Assembly (NCBI GenBank): GCA_034401135.1
Contig: JAWZSP010000002.1
Span: 620,001 to 684,000, forward strand
Source: Volutella citrinella
Lineage: Eukaryota; Ascomycota; Sordariomycetes; Hypocreales; Nectriaceae
Direction: 5' to 3'
DNA: 64,000 nt
The position numbers were made by a program, and so were the translations under genes. Under the pieces are notes generated by a model that saw nothing but the letters and a program-made list of their open reading frames with translations, did not search any database and was not told the origin of the DNA. Of this stretch, positions 11,574 to 23,635 are shown in pieces. Numbering within the stretch: the first letter of the stretch is position 1; each line of letters begins with the position of its first letter.

Positions 11574-14500
11574 TCATGCTTGCTCTTCCCACGGAATGCC
11601 AGATTCCATGCCCATGTACCCGTCAGCCAACATGTCTCTCGGAACTTCGACAATGTCAAGCCAGTCGAGGCCTGCATTTTGCCACCAGTAATCGCCGACC
11701 CTGTCGTAGTGTCCTGCATGCAAGTCATCATGTTGCGACGAGACTGCAGGCCTTCTTTCAGCCCCCCAAGCTTCATGAGTGCCGCCCGAAGGATCATCCG
11801 GATCTCTATTATCCGTAGGGCTACCTGGTGAGATCGCCTCGTTAGCGGTATGTCTCCCATTAAGGACAAATTACTTACCTCTGGACTCTCTCGACCCGGA
11901 TCTCGTGTCACGTAGCCCTTGTTCCAGTGCCGATTGCAGAGTCCAGGCACACCTCTTGGCGAACACATGCCCTCGTTTCTCGTAGAGAGCCAAGGTATCC
12001 ATTGCCATTTTCCAAGTAGCATCCAAAGGGTCAGCTGCCTCTGGAAGAAATTCCTGCATGTTTGGGGACAGCATGACTGCCAGGAGCGCAGTGCTTGCCG
12101 TAAAGATGTCTGTACCAGAGGCTTAGCTGGGGACTGCATCGCCAGGTATAGGAGAGGGCCACTTACAGAAATTGGTATACCACCAATTTGGGAGCCGTCC
12201 TCGAGGTCTCATCCCCCTTATATAAATGACCTTGATGATTTCTTGAGCGGCAAGTATGCACGAGTGAACGCACCCCATATACAGGGATCGTTGGAGATCG
12301 GTTAATAATGGCCTCCCATTACGGGCAGTTTGCTTGATTAGAAGATTGTTCCTTGTCGCTTCAACCGTGGCGGGGCGGAAAAGCAGTATCCGGAGCTGTA
12401 GGTATCTGATGCCAGTTAGATTGCGAAGAACCCTCTCTTTCGGCGAGAAATCATATTCATTGGTTCGTACCGACAAAGCATCGCAATTGATTGACTCGTA
12501 CATATGTCATCGTTCATTATATCGCCGTCTACTTGAATTAGGAGGTAGTCTGGCAATTGATTCCTCCAGTCTGCCAAAGTGGCGTCTAATGTGAGGAGCT
12601 CATCGAAATCCTGGACTCTGAAGCGTCTAGTGTCGTCAGTGATGTCTTTTATTTGGGATTTGGTGTACATGATTCTGGAATTGGGTTAGTGTTGCGCGTT
12701 AGGGATGTTGGAATGTTGGATAAAGAGTATAGCGTCCGTTCAAACGGGCTGGTAGACACGCACTTGAGAACATCCAAGAGGATCTCCGAATATCTTATGG
12801 AGTGAACAAAAAAGCCCAGAATGGACCTTTCAACCTGTGACGTAGGAGGATCTCGGGCCGAGTACGGCTGCGTTGACAGCAGGTCGTCATCGGTCAAATC
12901 TGGAGGCGTGTCTTTTGACGGCCAAGACACCATGGGTGGCCTTCCAAACATCATGGCCAGGATTCTATGTCCGACGTGAGTAAGGAAATTTTGCAGGAAT
13001 TGGAAGTTAGGTTACCTGTCCATCTGAAGACAGTAGGACCATGTGCGCCTCCGCTCCTGTCGTTGAGCCTGGCTCTCGCTTGCACGGTTGATATGAATGC
13101 CCAACCCGTGGGCGATTCGGATAGCCGTGCCGACGGTGATCCAGCATTTGTTGACCATGCCAGTTATTTGCAGATACTGCGCCATTAGCATGAATACCTG
13201 AACAGATAGGATGCTGTCATGATTCATAGTCTTGCTGGTGATCAAACCCTCGGCACGCTTGAAGAAGACTTGGCCCGTTGATTCGGCCCCGGGAGCGTTT
13301 GCCAAGGTATTGTCATGATTCGGGGCCGCATAGAGGGAACCAAGCGCTATCAGGATATTTACGAGCGCGTAGAAGGCCCGGATAGAGTCGATGTCGTCCG
13401 TCTCCGTATTAGATGGAGACGCAGATTCAGCTGCTGGTGCATGCTGTCCCCATATCTCCTCGTACCTGTCTTAGTTAGCAAACCTCGTATTAATTCATAT
13501 GGCTTTCTGAACAACTAACCGTCGCCGGAAGGACTTCTGGTGAAAGATGGGGTTGAAGGGGTAAAAGTTGGACCAATACTTCTCCAAGTGGACATCGGCA
13601 ACTCGTCTGGGCGGCAGAACGACCTGCTGCATGAACGCAGCCACATCTTGTTCTGACTTTCTGCTCCGTCGCGAACTGATGGATGACGCCTTCCCTGCTG
13701 TCCATGGCTCTCTCGCTGAGACAGTGGCGCCGTTCAATCTTCGGCGTTTTGGGACTTTGCCTTGGATCTCGTGGATGAAGGCAGCGGCGCTGGATGAGCC
13801 AAGATACACCGTCGATCCGTCATTCGTGCCCCAGTCTTCTTCGACGCTGCCTTCCATTCCCATTGTGCTTCTTTGTTCAGGGCTCGGGCCATCTCCGGCA
13901 TCTTGAACAGCCTCACTTGCTTCGACCGGTTGTTGGTTTCGCCATGAACTAGAGTTTTCCATTCCCAAGGATGGTGGTTGTCTGCCATGGCCTCTGCGTT
14001 TCTGGTCAGACATCTGAGGCACACTGAACTGAGGCGGGTTCGGAGGAGCTTCCGATGATGCATCAATCGGATGAGGGTCTGTGATGGTCGGGGTTCTCGT
14101 GTTCAAGGCGGCAGACGGATTGACATCTCTCAGAGCTCCTAGTCGCATATTCGTTTGGGAGTCTGCCTGGCTAGGATTCACTCCCCGAGGAGACGGTGAA
14201 ATAGTTGCGCCAGCTGCAGCAGAGTCAGGAGTCGGCGCGGGATGTATTGGATCGTATCGAAGCGTCGCCAGAGTTGCCGCAATGGAGAGTTGCCGGCCGT
14301 CCGACGGGACGGGCGAGCTCACACCCGGCTGAACCAAGCTGGACTCGAGGTGGCGGATACGGCTCTCAAGAGATTGCACATATTCCGGCGACGCATCGGT
14401 GCCCGAAGGGAGGTAGATGCACCGGCTCTGGTCCAGCTTCTTGCGGGAGCACGAGTTGCAGATGGGGCGGCCGCCATCGCAGCGGATCTTGCGATCGCGA

Positions 14501-14751
14501 CATTCCTGGCAGGCAAGGCGTATCTTGGAGCGTTTCGCAGGTGGTTGTTCTGTACTCATTTCCTCGGCGAGGGGCCCCGTGCTGGCAATCGCAGGCGCCG
14601 GGGAATCATCAAGGCGGGATGCTGATCTAGAAAAACCGACGGGGAGCGTTCCGAGGGAGGTAGAGGGCGCCTCTTTAGCTTTGCGGGGAGAGTTTGCGGG
14701 GGACATGAGTGGAGATGTGCTATATTCTTGATTGGATGGGCATGCCGCCAT
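11574..14751 (-). CDS. Zn2Cys6 transcription factor (fungal_trans type)
   Basis: Seven exons on the reverse strand (14751-13520, 13465-13016, 12964-12764, 12674-12533, 12494-12167, 12109-11879, 11824-11574) give 944 residues. The zinc cluster is C81-x2-C84-x6-C91-x6-C98-x2-C101-x9-C111, preceded by a basic run and followed by a linker with QSLESRIRHLE, a likely dimer helix. The middle and C-terminal parts match the fungal-specific transcription factor domain (RYLQLRILLFRP, then the NWWYTNFYIF segment) and the tail ends in a DWLD motif. The regulatory target is unknown, but the sulfatase starts just upstream. One intron is only 38 nt (12495-12532); an alternative acceptor would make it 98 nt. 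An in-frame ATG at 14895 could extend the protein by 48 residues; 14751 is preferred because the extra segment looks non-conserved. Confidence 0.85.
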
Positions 14752-15175
14752 CTGGGGCCTGCGTGACGCCTTTAGTCGAGTCTCCGGTTCCGAGATTACC
14801 AACCGGAACCCCTTGCCAAGGCGCCATCTACAGACGAGGCATTCGTACCCGGGGTTGTTTCGGCGAGTGTCCGCCTGCCTCGTGGGATTGAGCATCCGAG
14901 AACCATATCATCGGGCCCTGTGTTGGAATACACTAAGCAAAATGTGATCCCTGAACAATTCGGCAGAGAGTATCGGGAGCGGGGTATCTGGGGTGTCACA
15001 CCAAAAGGATGAGACGCGAATCACAGTTCCGAAGAGGCTGCCAAACGCATCTTCTTAGACAGTCATACCATCACACTAACCCTGTAATTGTAATTCCTCT
15101 GTAGTGAATTGCGCACATTTATTTACACCAATAATTTCTGTCTATTGCATTGTATACATCTATTTACGCCAATCA
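14752..15175. other. Gap between the regulator start and the sulfatase stop
   Basis: This stretch holds the promoter of the reverse-strand regulator and the 3' region of the reverse-strand sulfatase. Nothing else is visible. Confidence 0.6.
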
Positions 15176-16969
15176 TCATGCCCGAGCGTGGGCCTCGTCA
15201 TGAGCATCCAAGAACCGCAACCAAGTGACATGATCCAGGTTTTCCTCCACCTTCATCTGCCGAAACGGCTCAATCTCATTCTTGAGACCAATCACACCAA
15301 CGTCCTTGGCATACTTCCCCCAGAGCTCCACCAGCTGATCCAGCTTCTCAGGGTACTCCTCAGCAATGTCCTGTGTCTCGCCGGGATCTTTGGACAGGTC
15401 GTACAGCTGCCACTTCCCGGGGCCCTTGGGCGGGTGCACCCAGTTGACCTTCCAGTAGCCCTTGCGGTAGGCCGCAGAGCCCATCAGCTCCCAGCCAACC
15501 TCGTAGTCTGCGGCGTGGATGTCCTTTGCTGAGGGTTCCTGCAGCCAGCTTGCCCAGGACTTGCCCCGTATCGTGGCAACTTTGCGTCCGTCGTACTCTC
15601 CGTTGTGCCCCTTTGCTCCCGCAAGCTCGAGAATGGTTGGGGCCAGGTCCATGACTGTCCCGAATGCGCTCTCAATAGTGCTGGGTCTGGCCAAGCCCGC
15701 CTTGGAAAGGATGAAGGGCACACGGATACCGCCCTCGGTGCTGTACCACTTGTGCAGACGGCTTGGGGCCGTGCCGGCCTGTGCCCATAAGGGGCCGTAC
15801 CAGCAGTATGAATTCGCTCGTCCGATGTTTTCAAGAGAGTTGTCGTAGTACTTCTGCATGTGGGCAAGTGTGTTGCCATGCATTGTAGGCCCGGCTTCGA
15901 TCGCAGCTCCTTCGGCGCCTAGAGATGGTCAGTTGTCAGTAGGTGAATTGTTGCGGCCGCAGTAGATGTTATACTAACCGTTGTCGCTCATGAAAACAAT
16001 GTACGTATCGTCATGCTGCCCCGAAGCCTTGAGATACTCCACAACCTTGCCAACATTATAGTCCATCCGCTCTACCATGCCGGCATAGGCTTCCATGGTC
16101 CGAGATGACCTAGCCTTGGCATCCGCAGCCATCTCGTCCCATGCTGGCACCTCGGGCGCAATCATGGGGTGGGGAACAATGCTTTGGGGCGTCAGACCCA
16201 GCTCCTTTTGCTTTGCGAGTCGCTTTTGGTGGAGAGCGTGAGGCCCTTCATCGTAGCACCCACGGTAGTGATCGCTGTTCTCCTTGGGCGACTGGATCGG
16301 CCAATGCGCGGCTGTGAAGGGCAAGAATGCAAAGAATGGCTGCTCGGGGGCATCTTTCTGGTGCTCATCCAGATATCCAATCAGCTTATCGGCGTAGTAA
16401 TCGGAAGAGTAGAAGTCATTGGGAAGAGATGACACAATCTCGCCGTCTTCACGGTGGTAGGCGGCCGTGTTTGTAGAGAAGAACGGGGGCACGTCTTCCC
16501 TCTTCTCGACCGGGGGCTCATACGCATAGTGGTTGCAGCACCCATTGAGCATGGCAAACGACTTGTGGAAGCCTTTATACAGCGGGCTCTGCTCCTTCTC
16601 GGCCCCGAGATGCCATTTCCCGGCCATGGCGGTAAAGTAGCCCGCATCCTGCAGCAGCCTGGGGAACGTGACGGTGTTTTCCGTCAGGTAGCCCTCGTAG
16701 CCCGGCTTGCCCACGTGCGAGGGCGAGATTCGCACAAACTCCTGGAGCTGGCCGAACCCGGTGAGGTGGTGGTCGGTGCCCGTCAACAACATGGCCCGCG
16801 TTGGCGAGCAGAGCGCCGACGCGTGGAAGTCGGTGAAGCGGAGGCCATTGTAGCCCAATTGATCAATGTTGGGCGTCGATATCTCACCGCCAAAGCAGCC
16901 GGCGTCTGACCACGCGAGATCGTCGACCAGGAAGATGAGGAAGTTGGGGCGCTTCTGCGCTGAAGGCAT
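15176..16969 (-). CDS. Type I sulfatase (arylsulfatase-like), predicted cytosolic
   Basis: Exons 16969-15979 and 15918-15176 (60-nt intron) give 577 residues. Type I sulfatases hydrolyse sulfate esters using a formylglycine made from Cys or Ser in a C/S-x-P-x-R motif. Here the motif is CSPTR with Cys54, followed by AMLLTG. Metal-site residues are visible at VDD (15-17) near the N-terminus and at SDNG around residue 329; GKWHLG is also present. The C-terminal domain has a KWYSTEGGIRVPF segment typical of the family. There is no signal peptide: the chain starts MPSAQKRPNFLIF, so the enzyme probably works inside the cell. It is divergently arranged with an MFS sugar transporter and next to two Zn2Cys6 regulators. 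The substrate (aryl, alkyl or sugar sulfate) cannot be told from sequence. Confidence 0.93.
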
Positions 16970-17565
16970 GGTGGCAGTCGGTGTTGCGATGCCGCTGTGA
17001 CAGAAGGGTAATCAAGGAATTGGTGAACTGGGAATGAATGTGGTATGCCAAAAGATTCGGAATAGGAGGTGTACTGGTTGCACGAGAACCCCGCGTCAAG
17101 TCTCTCGTGATGCCGAGAGACCCAAGACTGCGCATTTTGTTTGATACGGCCCCGGAACGACCCCCGAAGTCAGTGAGCCACACGCAACGCTTCCCTGGTT
17201 AGCGTCTTGGCTTTTCTCGGGGAACGGATGGCGCAATAGAGGGCCCATGATTGGTGATTGACCCATCCTTCAGCACCAGCCGAGGAATTCGGGGAACAAC
17301 CCGAGCGAGGCTCCTGATAGGCTGTGGCTCCCCGACTACCCCAGCTTTCGTAGATGGCCCAGCCCAGCCTCAGATCCTGGTTCCTTCATGGGTTGCATCG
17401 GTATAAAGATCGCCTCTACCCAGGTGGTTGGTCTGGACTGGCCCCCCATCGCAGTACGGACGCATCAGGAACACTGGATGCCATTCACAGACCCTAGCCA
17501 GGCCAGAGACTCCATCAACATCTGTCTAGGTAGAGTCGCCAGACTCGCCACCTCCTCTGCCCACC
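16970..17565. promoter_or_regulatory. Shared divergent promoter of the sulfatase and sugar transporter
   Basis: 596 nt separate the two divergent start codons. TATAAAG at 17402-17408 lies 164 nt before the transporter start and fits as its TATA box. The sulfatase side has no clear TATA. CGG-type half sites are present but were not counted. Confidence 0.5.
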
Positions 17566-19372
17566 ATGCTCCTCTCCTTTCTGCAGAATCACAATGCAAG
17601 GGTCACCAAGAACGTCTCGACCAACCTGGTGTGGGCCACCTTTGTGCTCGCCCTCAGTGTCTTCACCTATGGGTTCGAGACGTCAGTCATCAGCACGACC
17701 CAAGCCATGACGCGTAAGTCTTGCCATCCATTCCAATTTTCTGGCCCCAGCTCATAGTACGTGTCTAGCTTTTGAGAAGAAGTTCGGCGAATGGCTGCCT
17801 GGCCAAAAACGATATGGCTTTACGTCTGCTAAGCTGTCCTACTTCAACTCGTTCCCCCTCATCTCGTACGCCTTTGGCGTTATCCTCGGAGCCCAGGTCG
17901 GAGAACGATGGGGCCGCAGAGTGGTATTGGTCGGTATGAACGTCGTCTGCATCATTGGCTGTATCCTCTGCATTACTGCAAGGACCTACGGCCACATGCT
18001 GGCCGGCCGCATGGTCATTTACATCCATGTTGGCGTCGAGGCTTGGCTGGTGCCCATGTACCAGGCAGAGATCGTGCCGGCCAAGGTCAGAGGAACATTT
18101 GTGTCCCTCTATGCATTTGACCACATCTTCGCTGGACTCATCTCTTCCATCATCACAAACTTCACCAGCAAGATCAAGAATGACAATTGCTGGTTGATTC
18201 CCTTTGGACTCACCATCATCTGGCCCACCCTCACCATCTTGCTCTCCATCCTTGTTCCGGAATCTCCTCGATGGCTCGTCCGCAAGGGCAGATACGAAGA
18301 CGCAGTCAAGAGTCTCAAATATCTCAACGGGGCTGACCCCGACTACTCTGCCGAGGACGAGGCCAAGTTCCTGCTCGAGACAGTCAGTGAGAACAAGTAC
18401 ACTGGCAAATGGTCCGACATGCTCCAGGGCACCAACAAGGTGTGTGGCTCCTTTATGCAACCGTCAATGTGGAAGTCATCTAACATGCATATGCAAATAG
18501 AAACGAACCCTGCACGGAGTTATCGCATCGGCTCTCACGCAAGCTACCGGCCAATCTTTTGCGTCAAACTACGGCACGGTCTTCATCAAGAGCATTGGCG
18601 TCTTTGATCCCTTCACCGCTACCATGATCAAGCGTGTCCTTCTCTGCATTGGCTGCTTGATTGTCATTTTCTTCGTCGACAAGACCGGTCGTCGTCCCAT
18701 GTACTTTGTGGCCGGAATCATATGCACGGGTACTCTGATGGCCATGGGAGGCCTCGGTCTTGTCAAGAATCCCAGTCGCTCAGTGAAGGAGGGTATCGTC
18801 GCCATGTCCATGATGTTCCCTGCGGCATACTTTCCTTCTTTTGGAGCTTGGTAAGGCCCTATTCTCTTCACAGTTTGCCGCCAATTCGTTGATTGTTGGC
18901 TAACCTCACCGATACACACAGCTTGCTAGTCGTCAAATCCGAGATTAGCCACATCACACTTCGAGACAAGTCGACCATGATCTTCTTCACCGTCTCCAAC
19001 CTCTTCAACTTCATCGTCACCTTCACTTTGCCCTTCATGCTGACGGAGCCTGCATGGCTTGGGTCAAAGGTGGGCTTCATTTTCGGTGGAGTTTGTGCCA
19101 TCGGTCTCCTGTGGGGTGTCATCTGGATGCCCGAGTTGGCCAACAAGTCCTTGGAAGACATTGACGAGATGTTTGAAGCTGGTGTCCCTGCCTGGCGCAC
19201 TCGTGGTAAGTTGTGTGATTCATTACTACCTATTTCAAGGCTAATAATCTGCATAGACTGGAAAGCTACCCATACCAGAGAGCCATCCAAGGTCGAGGAC
19301 CTCGTCGCCGAACACCAGGAAGACCAGGAAACTGGGATTGCTAAGGAGCGGCCGGTTGTGATCACCAAGTAA
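17566..19372 (+). CDS. MFS sugar transporter (sugar porter family)
   Basis: Exons 17566-17713, 17769-18439, 18501-18850, 18922-19205 and 19257-19372 give 522 residues, typical for fungal sugar porters. Family signatures are visible in order: a first transmembrane helix with GFETSVIST; ERWGRR after helix 2; PESPRWLVRKGR before the central loop; DKTGRRP after helix 7; and a late LRDK motif in place of the usual E-x-x-x-x-x-LR loop. About twelve hydrophobic segments are present, and both ends are predicted cytoplasmic. It imports a sugar or sugar-like solute with protons at the plasma membrane. Its shared promoter with a cytosolic sulfatase suggests that the cargo may be a sulfated compound, which is inference. 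All four introns have GT-AG ends and keep frame. Confidence 0.92.
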
Positions 19373-19608
19373 TATGCAACGCCTGTTGAACTGAGCAGCT
19401 CGCTTGTTTATCGCAATGAGTCATGCTGTGTTTATGGCCCTCTTTGCCAACTACAGCTCAAAGTGCGATGGATCCATAAGGATTAGGATAGCCTTGGCGA
19501 TGCGTTGTTAGGCTGAATGAAGAATCCATATCCAAAAGTCAAAGCGTGCCGTCTGAAGACCATTGCCTTAAACACCCAGCGACCCAACATAATGCTAGGG
19601 TATATATG

Positions 19609-21588
19609 TCAACTGAAAGAAAAAGTGTCTATACCAACGTTGCCCCAAGGAGTAAATATCTCCGCAATCCACGCGTCATTCTCCAACATTTCAGAAAAGT
19701 CTGCCGTAAGCTCAACAGGTTGAAACTCGGGATTGGCGGAATCTTTGGGCTGCTCATCAGCTCCCGGCGCTCTCTGGCCCAGCTCTTCTAGAAATATGGC
19801 CTTGATCGCCCTGGCCATCTGGGAAGACTTGCGGTAGAGGTGGGGCCGCGGCCCTTCCGTGTCGACCAGGCCAATCGCCTGCGGAGCACTGTCGGCGATT
19901 CCAGCGAAGTGGTCCAGCGCCTCAATCACATCGACACGCTTCCTGACTTCGACGCCGGACCAGCCGGGCTCTTCGATGATGGTGAGGTTGAAGATGACAA
20001 CAAGACAATGCGTAAACTGCGTCCAGATATCGACAGTAATGCCTATCCAGTCAATGGCTCGCATGTCCTGTGTGAGTGCCAGCCACTTCGCAGCAGTTGT
20101 CAGGATAGAGTCAAGATTCTGCACTCTCTGCAAGGTGGAGACGTTGGTCTGCCCTGGTCTGCCGAGGAAGTATTCTCGGATTGAAAGCTCTGTGGCTAGT
20201 AAATAGAACTCAGCACTCACTGTGAGCGGTTAGCTATTGTTTGCAGAAGAGAATTTGCGTTGTATACCATACTTTTTGAGCGAAGATGCATTGATATGCC
20301 CCTGCGGATGCCCTCGAGTTGTGACAGCATGGCCTCGAGCAATGCTGGCGCCATGGTTCCTGATCCTTCAAATCTCGCAGCCTCTTCTGTAGGAGAGGAG
20401 ACCAGCTGGTTTTGGATATGCTGACATCTCACCTGGGCCGATAGTAGCATATCGAGGTCTGATTCCCTCCCCTGACCCAAGATCTGGACACATTCGTCTA
20501 GATACGGAGTCCAGGCGAGAGGTGGCGCCTTTTTATAAGCTAGCCAGGTACTGGAAGGACAACGTCAGCGAGAATGATATGCACAAAGTCTTGGAGTGGA
20601 ACCCACGCGGAGGCTAGGTGGAAGACAGCAACAAAGGCTCGGCGTTGCTCTAACGTGCGCGGTTGGGGCGCCTGAAACTGTTTTCCAAAATAGTGGCGAT
20701 GTGGAAGCCTCGTTGCCGCATCTCGGTTGAGATTCAAGTCATAGACGAGTGATAGAGCCAGCTCAGACATCTTTACCATAAATGGTTTGTCCTGTTTGAA
20801 GAACTGCGACCTGGACGCCGTGAGTTTGGGGATTAAGGTTGCAGAGCGGGCTGGGACATTGACTAACCACGACGCAAAGCAGACGATGCCAGCGATCAAG
20901 TCGAGGTCTGCGTAGTGCTGCGTGACGATTCTCCGCGAGATAACTTTCCAGATGGTCTCTTCAATGAGAAACTGCTGCGAGACGCTCTTGGTCGTCAGGG
21001 CCATGATGACGAGCCAAAGAAAGGGCTTCTGGTGCCGGAGGTCGAATGCAGTCATGGCCTCGGGCAGGTAAACGAAGGGAAACAATGACAGGAATGACTT
21101 GCGAAAAGTAGCCAGCTGGTCCTCGGCAAGCTTGTTGGAGATGTCGTGGACCGACACATCGTCAGAGACGACGCCAAAGGAGACATTCTGGGCCGTCTCG
21201 GCCGGTCGCATCAGCCTGATATTGCTGCTGTCGGTGTCAATGAGGATATCCGGGTGGTGCATCTGGCCTCCATCGCTAGACGGGTCCACGAGCGTGGTCG
21301 ACGTCGAGGGGGTGGCATGGTTGTCCTCGGGTGGCGTGCGCAAGGGCGGCACAGCACCAGGTGCTTCATCAGGCGGCGCCTTGCGCTTGCGGGCCCGAAC
21401 GGGCAGCTCGCACGCCTTCTGGAGGCGTTGGCAGCTGTTGAAACGCACGTCAGCAGAGGCACTCTAGCGGGAGGTGTGTGTTACCGCTCGCAGCCCTGTT
21501 CGTCTGGCCGGTAGAAGCACTTGCACTTGGCCTGCGAGCAGCCTTTGCAGGCTCCTCCGTACGGTGCGGGGCTCCACGTTGGCGGCAT
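19609..21588 (-). CDS. Zn2Cys6 transcription factor
   Basis: Exons 21588-21485, 21434-20607, 20550-20273 and 20219-19609 give 606 residues. The zinc cluster is split by the first intron and reads C14-x2-C17-x6-C24-x8-C33-x2-C36-x6-C43, with an extra Cys22 inside it. After a linker, a region beginning at FRKSFLSLFPFVYLP resembles the N-terminus of the regulatory domain of many fungal activators. A segment with KKAPPLAWTPYLDECVQIL is the conserved tryptophan/proline block of that domain. The tail ends WIAEIFTPWG. It lies convergent to the sugar transporter with only 236 nt between stops and could control it or the next dehydrogenase; this is not provable here. An upstream in-frame ATG at 21792 would add 68 low-complexity residues; the zinc cluster sits near the N-terminus when the 21588 start is used. 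Confidence 0.87.
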
Positions 21589-21950
21589 GTTGGCGTCACC
21601 GATGCGAATGACGGGCGGGATGTGGTGGAGTTGGATGTGGTGGCGCGGGATTGGCAGATGGATGGGGCATGTTGGATCGGAATCCCGCGGGGTTGGGGAT
21701 TCCGATGACGAGGGTGTGGAGCCACTTCGTTTCAATTTCAATTGGTTGGTGCTGAGTGCTAGGCGACCAGTCAGTCCGTGGGGTTCAGCCATCTAAGACA
21801 CTGCGTCCCGGTACAAAAGACCCGTTCGATGGCCATATCTTCCGAGACAATCAGCAGATTACAGAAGCACATCGCTAGCCCGAAACCAAGAAAATAACAG
21901 CAGTATTCTGCATCTTGAGCCCTCAACCAATCCAGTAGCCACTATCAACC
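21589..21950. promoter_or_regulatory. Divergent promoter between regulator and dehydrogenase
   Basis: 362 nt separate the start codons of the reverse-strand regulator and the forward-strand dehydrogenase. No clear TATA box is seen on either side. If the regulator starts at 21792 the gap shrinks to 158 nt. Confidence 0.5.
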
Positions 21951-23049
21951 ATGTCGCTAGCAAGACTCTGGAGCCTGGCTTCGCAGTCCTTCCCAGGAAA
22001 GCCCCAATTCACCGAAAATGAGATCCCAGAACTCGAGAACAAGGCAAGCAACGAGAAAAACCCCACTCCCAAGCCAATCCTTGATTAACCTCCCACAGGT
22101 TTACATCGTCACTGGCGCCAACACTGGCGCCGGCAAGGATCTCACTCGCATGCTCTACCTCAAGAACGCAAAGGTCTACATGGCCTGTCGCTCCGAGCCC
22201 AAGGCCCGCGAAGCCATGGACAGCATCAAGAGCTTGTGCCCCGACTCCAAGGGCCAGCTAGTCTACCTGCACCTAGACCTCGCAGACCTCACCACCATCA
22301 AGGCGTCGGCGAACGAGTTCCTCGCCAAGGAGTCGAGGCTGCATGTTCTGTTCAACAACGCCGGCGTCGCCTGGCCCGACCAGGGCTCCAAGACGACCCA
22401 GGGCTACGAGTTGCAGCTCGGCGTCAACTGCGTTGCCCCGTTTCTCTTTACCAAGCTGCTGACGCCCATCCTTGCCGCCACCGCCAAGCAGTCGCTGCCG
22501 GGCACTGTCCGCGTCGTCTGGGTCTCCTCGTCGGCCAGCGAGGGCCCAGATCCCGAGGCCATCCTGGACAACCTCGACTACCGCGTCGACAAGAGCCCCA
22601 CGCAAAAGTACTGGGTCAGCAAGGTCGGCAACTACTGGCACTCGGCTGAGTATGCCGCCCGCGTTCGTGACCAGGGCGTCATCTCCGTCTCGATCAACCC
22701 GGGCAACTTTGACTCGGATCTGTACCGCCATGTCAGGGCTTTTTACAGGTGGATCCTTGTGACTTTCATCCTCTATCCCTCAAAGAACGCTGCGTACACC
22801 TGTCTTTTCGCTGGCATCTCTCCGGCTGTGACGTTGGAAATGTCGGGATCATTCAGTGAGTGTCCTCAGCCCCTTCTAATTGTTTGGCCCCCAGAAACGC
22901 TAACCTCTTCTTCAGTTGCCCCCTTTGGAAAATTCCATACTCCCTCTTATCCCCTCGTCAAGTCCGGCAAGCCGGTATCAGAAGGTGGGACTGGTACGGG
23001 ACAGAAGTTCTGGGACTGGACCGAGGCTCAAGTCAAGCCATATATTTGA
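21951..23049 (+). CDS. Short-chain dehydrogenase/reductase (retinol-dehydrogenase-like)
   Basis: Exons 21951-22043, 22099-22855 and 22916-23049 give 327 residues. It is an NAD(P)-dependent oxidoreductase of the classical SDR fold. The cofactor motif TGANTGAG follows the first intron, then NNAG, a VSSSAS active-site serine and Y-x-x-x-K in YWVSK. The N-terminal 31 residues (MSLARLWSLASQSFPGK) and overall length resemble the fungal retinol dehydrogenase/WW-domain-oxidoreductase-like group rather than the shorter fatty-acid-type SDRs. The first intron uses a GC donor with the same AAG|GCAAGC context as SRP54. The last intron is 60 nt without an in-frame stop, so gene finders may read through it. 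The substrate is unknown. It shares a promoter region with the reverse-strand regulator. Confidence 0.9.
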
Positions 23050-23635
23050 GGAATTCGAATTTTTTTGGTTTCTCTTTTGCTATAGAAGTATTCGTTTTCT
23101 GAGTTCCCTGTACGCGTTTGGAGGGTTTAATGGTAATAGATGGCGGACAAATCAGATTGTTTCGAATATGTAATCTATGAAGCATCACGTTGCAAGATCA
23201 GACTTGGCAGGTCTCGGCTTTTCGTTGTCACGAACGTAGATTGATCGAAGAATAAATGGTCCTTTCAGAAACCAAATCTCTAAATCGAATGGCCGACTAA
23301 ATTGGACACAGGGCAGGGGAAGGCCGTCTTGACGCTAAATCGTGACAGTATCGAGAAATACTTGGCCCAGATACGTGCCCAAACTTATTTTGCAGTTTTA
23401 GAAACTCTTTACACTGTCACAGCTCGCCTTTCAAGCTCCTCTCTAGGCTAGATCAAATCATCTTTCCTTGGCAACATCTATGTTAGTTTACAAAGCTAGA
23501 AGAAGATTACGCAAGGGGGTAAACAATAAATTCGTAGATCACAGCACGTGAATCTTGGTTCTTCAGCAGTTTTATATTTACAGGTACTGCTTTCGCTGGG
23601 CAGACTAAATGTACTGTAGTCTTTACAGACGCTCC
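23050..23635. other. Convergent 3' region
   Basis: AT-rich stretch between the stops of the dehydrogenase and the GH5 gene. No gene was recognised. Confidence 0.6.

Noticed and set aside
14752..14895. N-terminal extension of the first Zn2Cys6 regulator from the ATG at 14895
   Set aside because: The added 48 residues look non-conserved; a start at 14751 is equally in frame. Not excluded.
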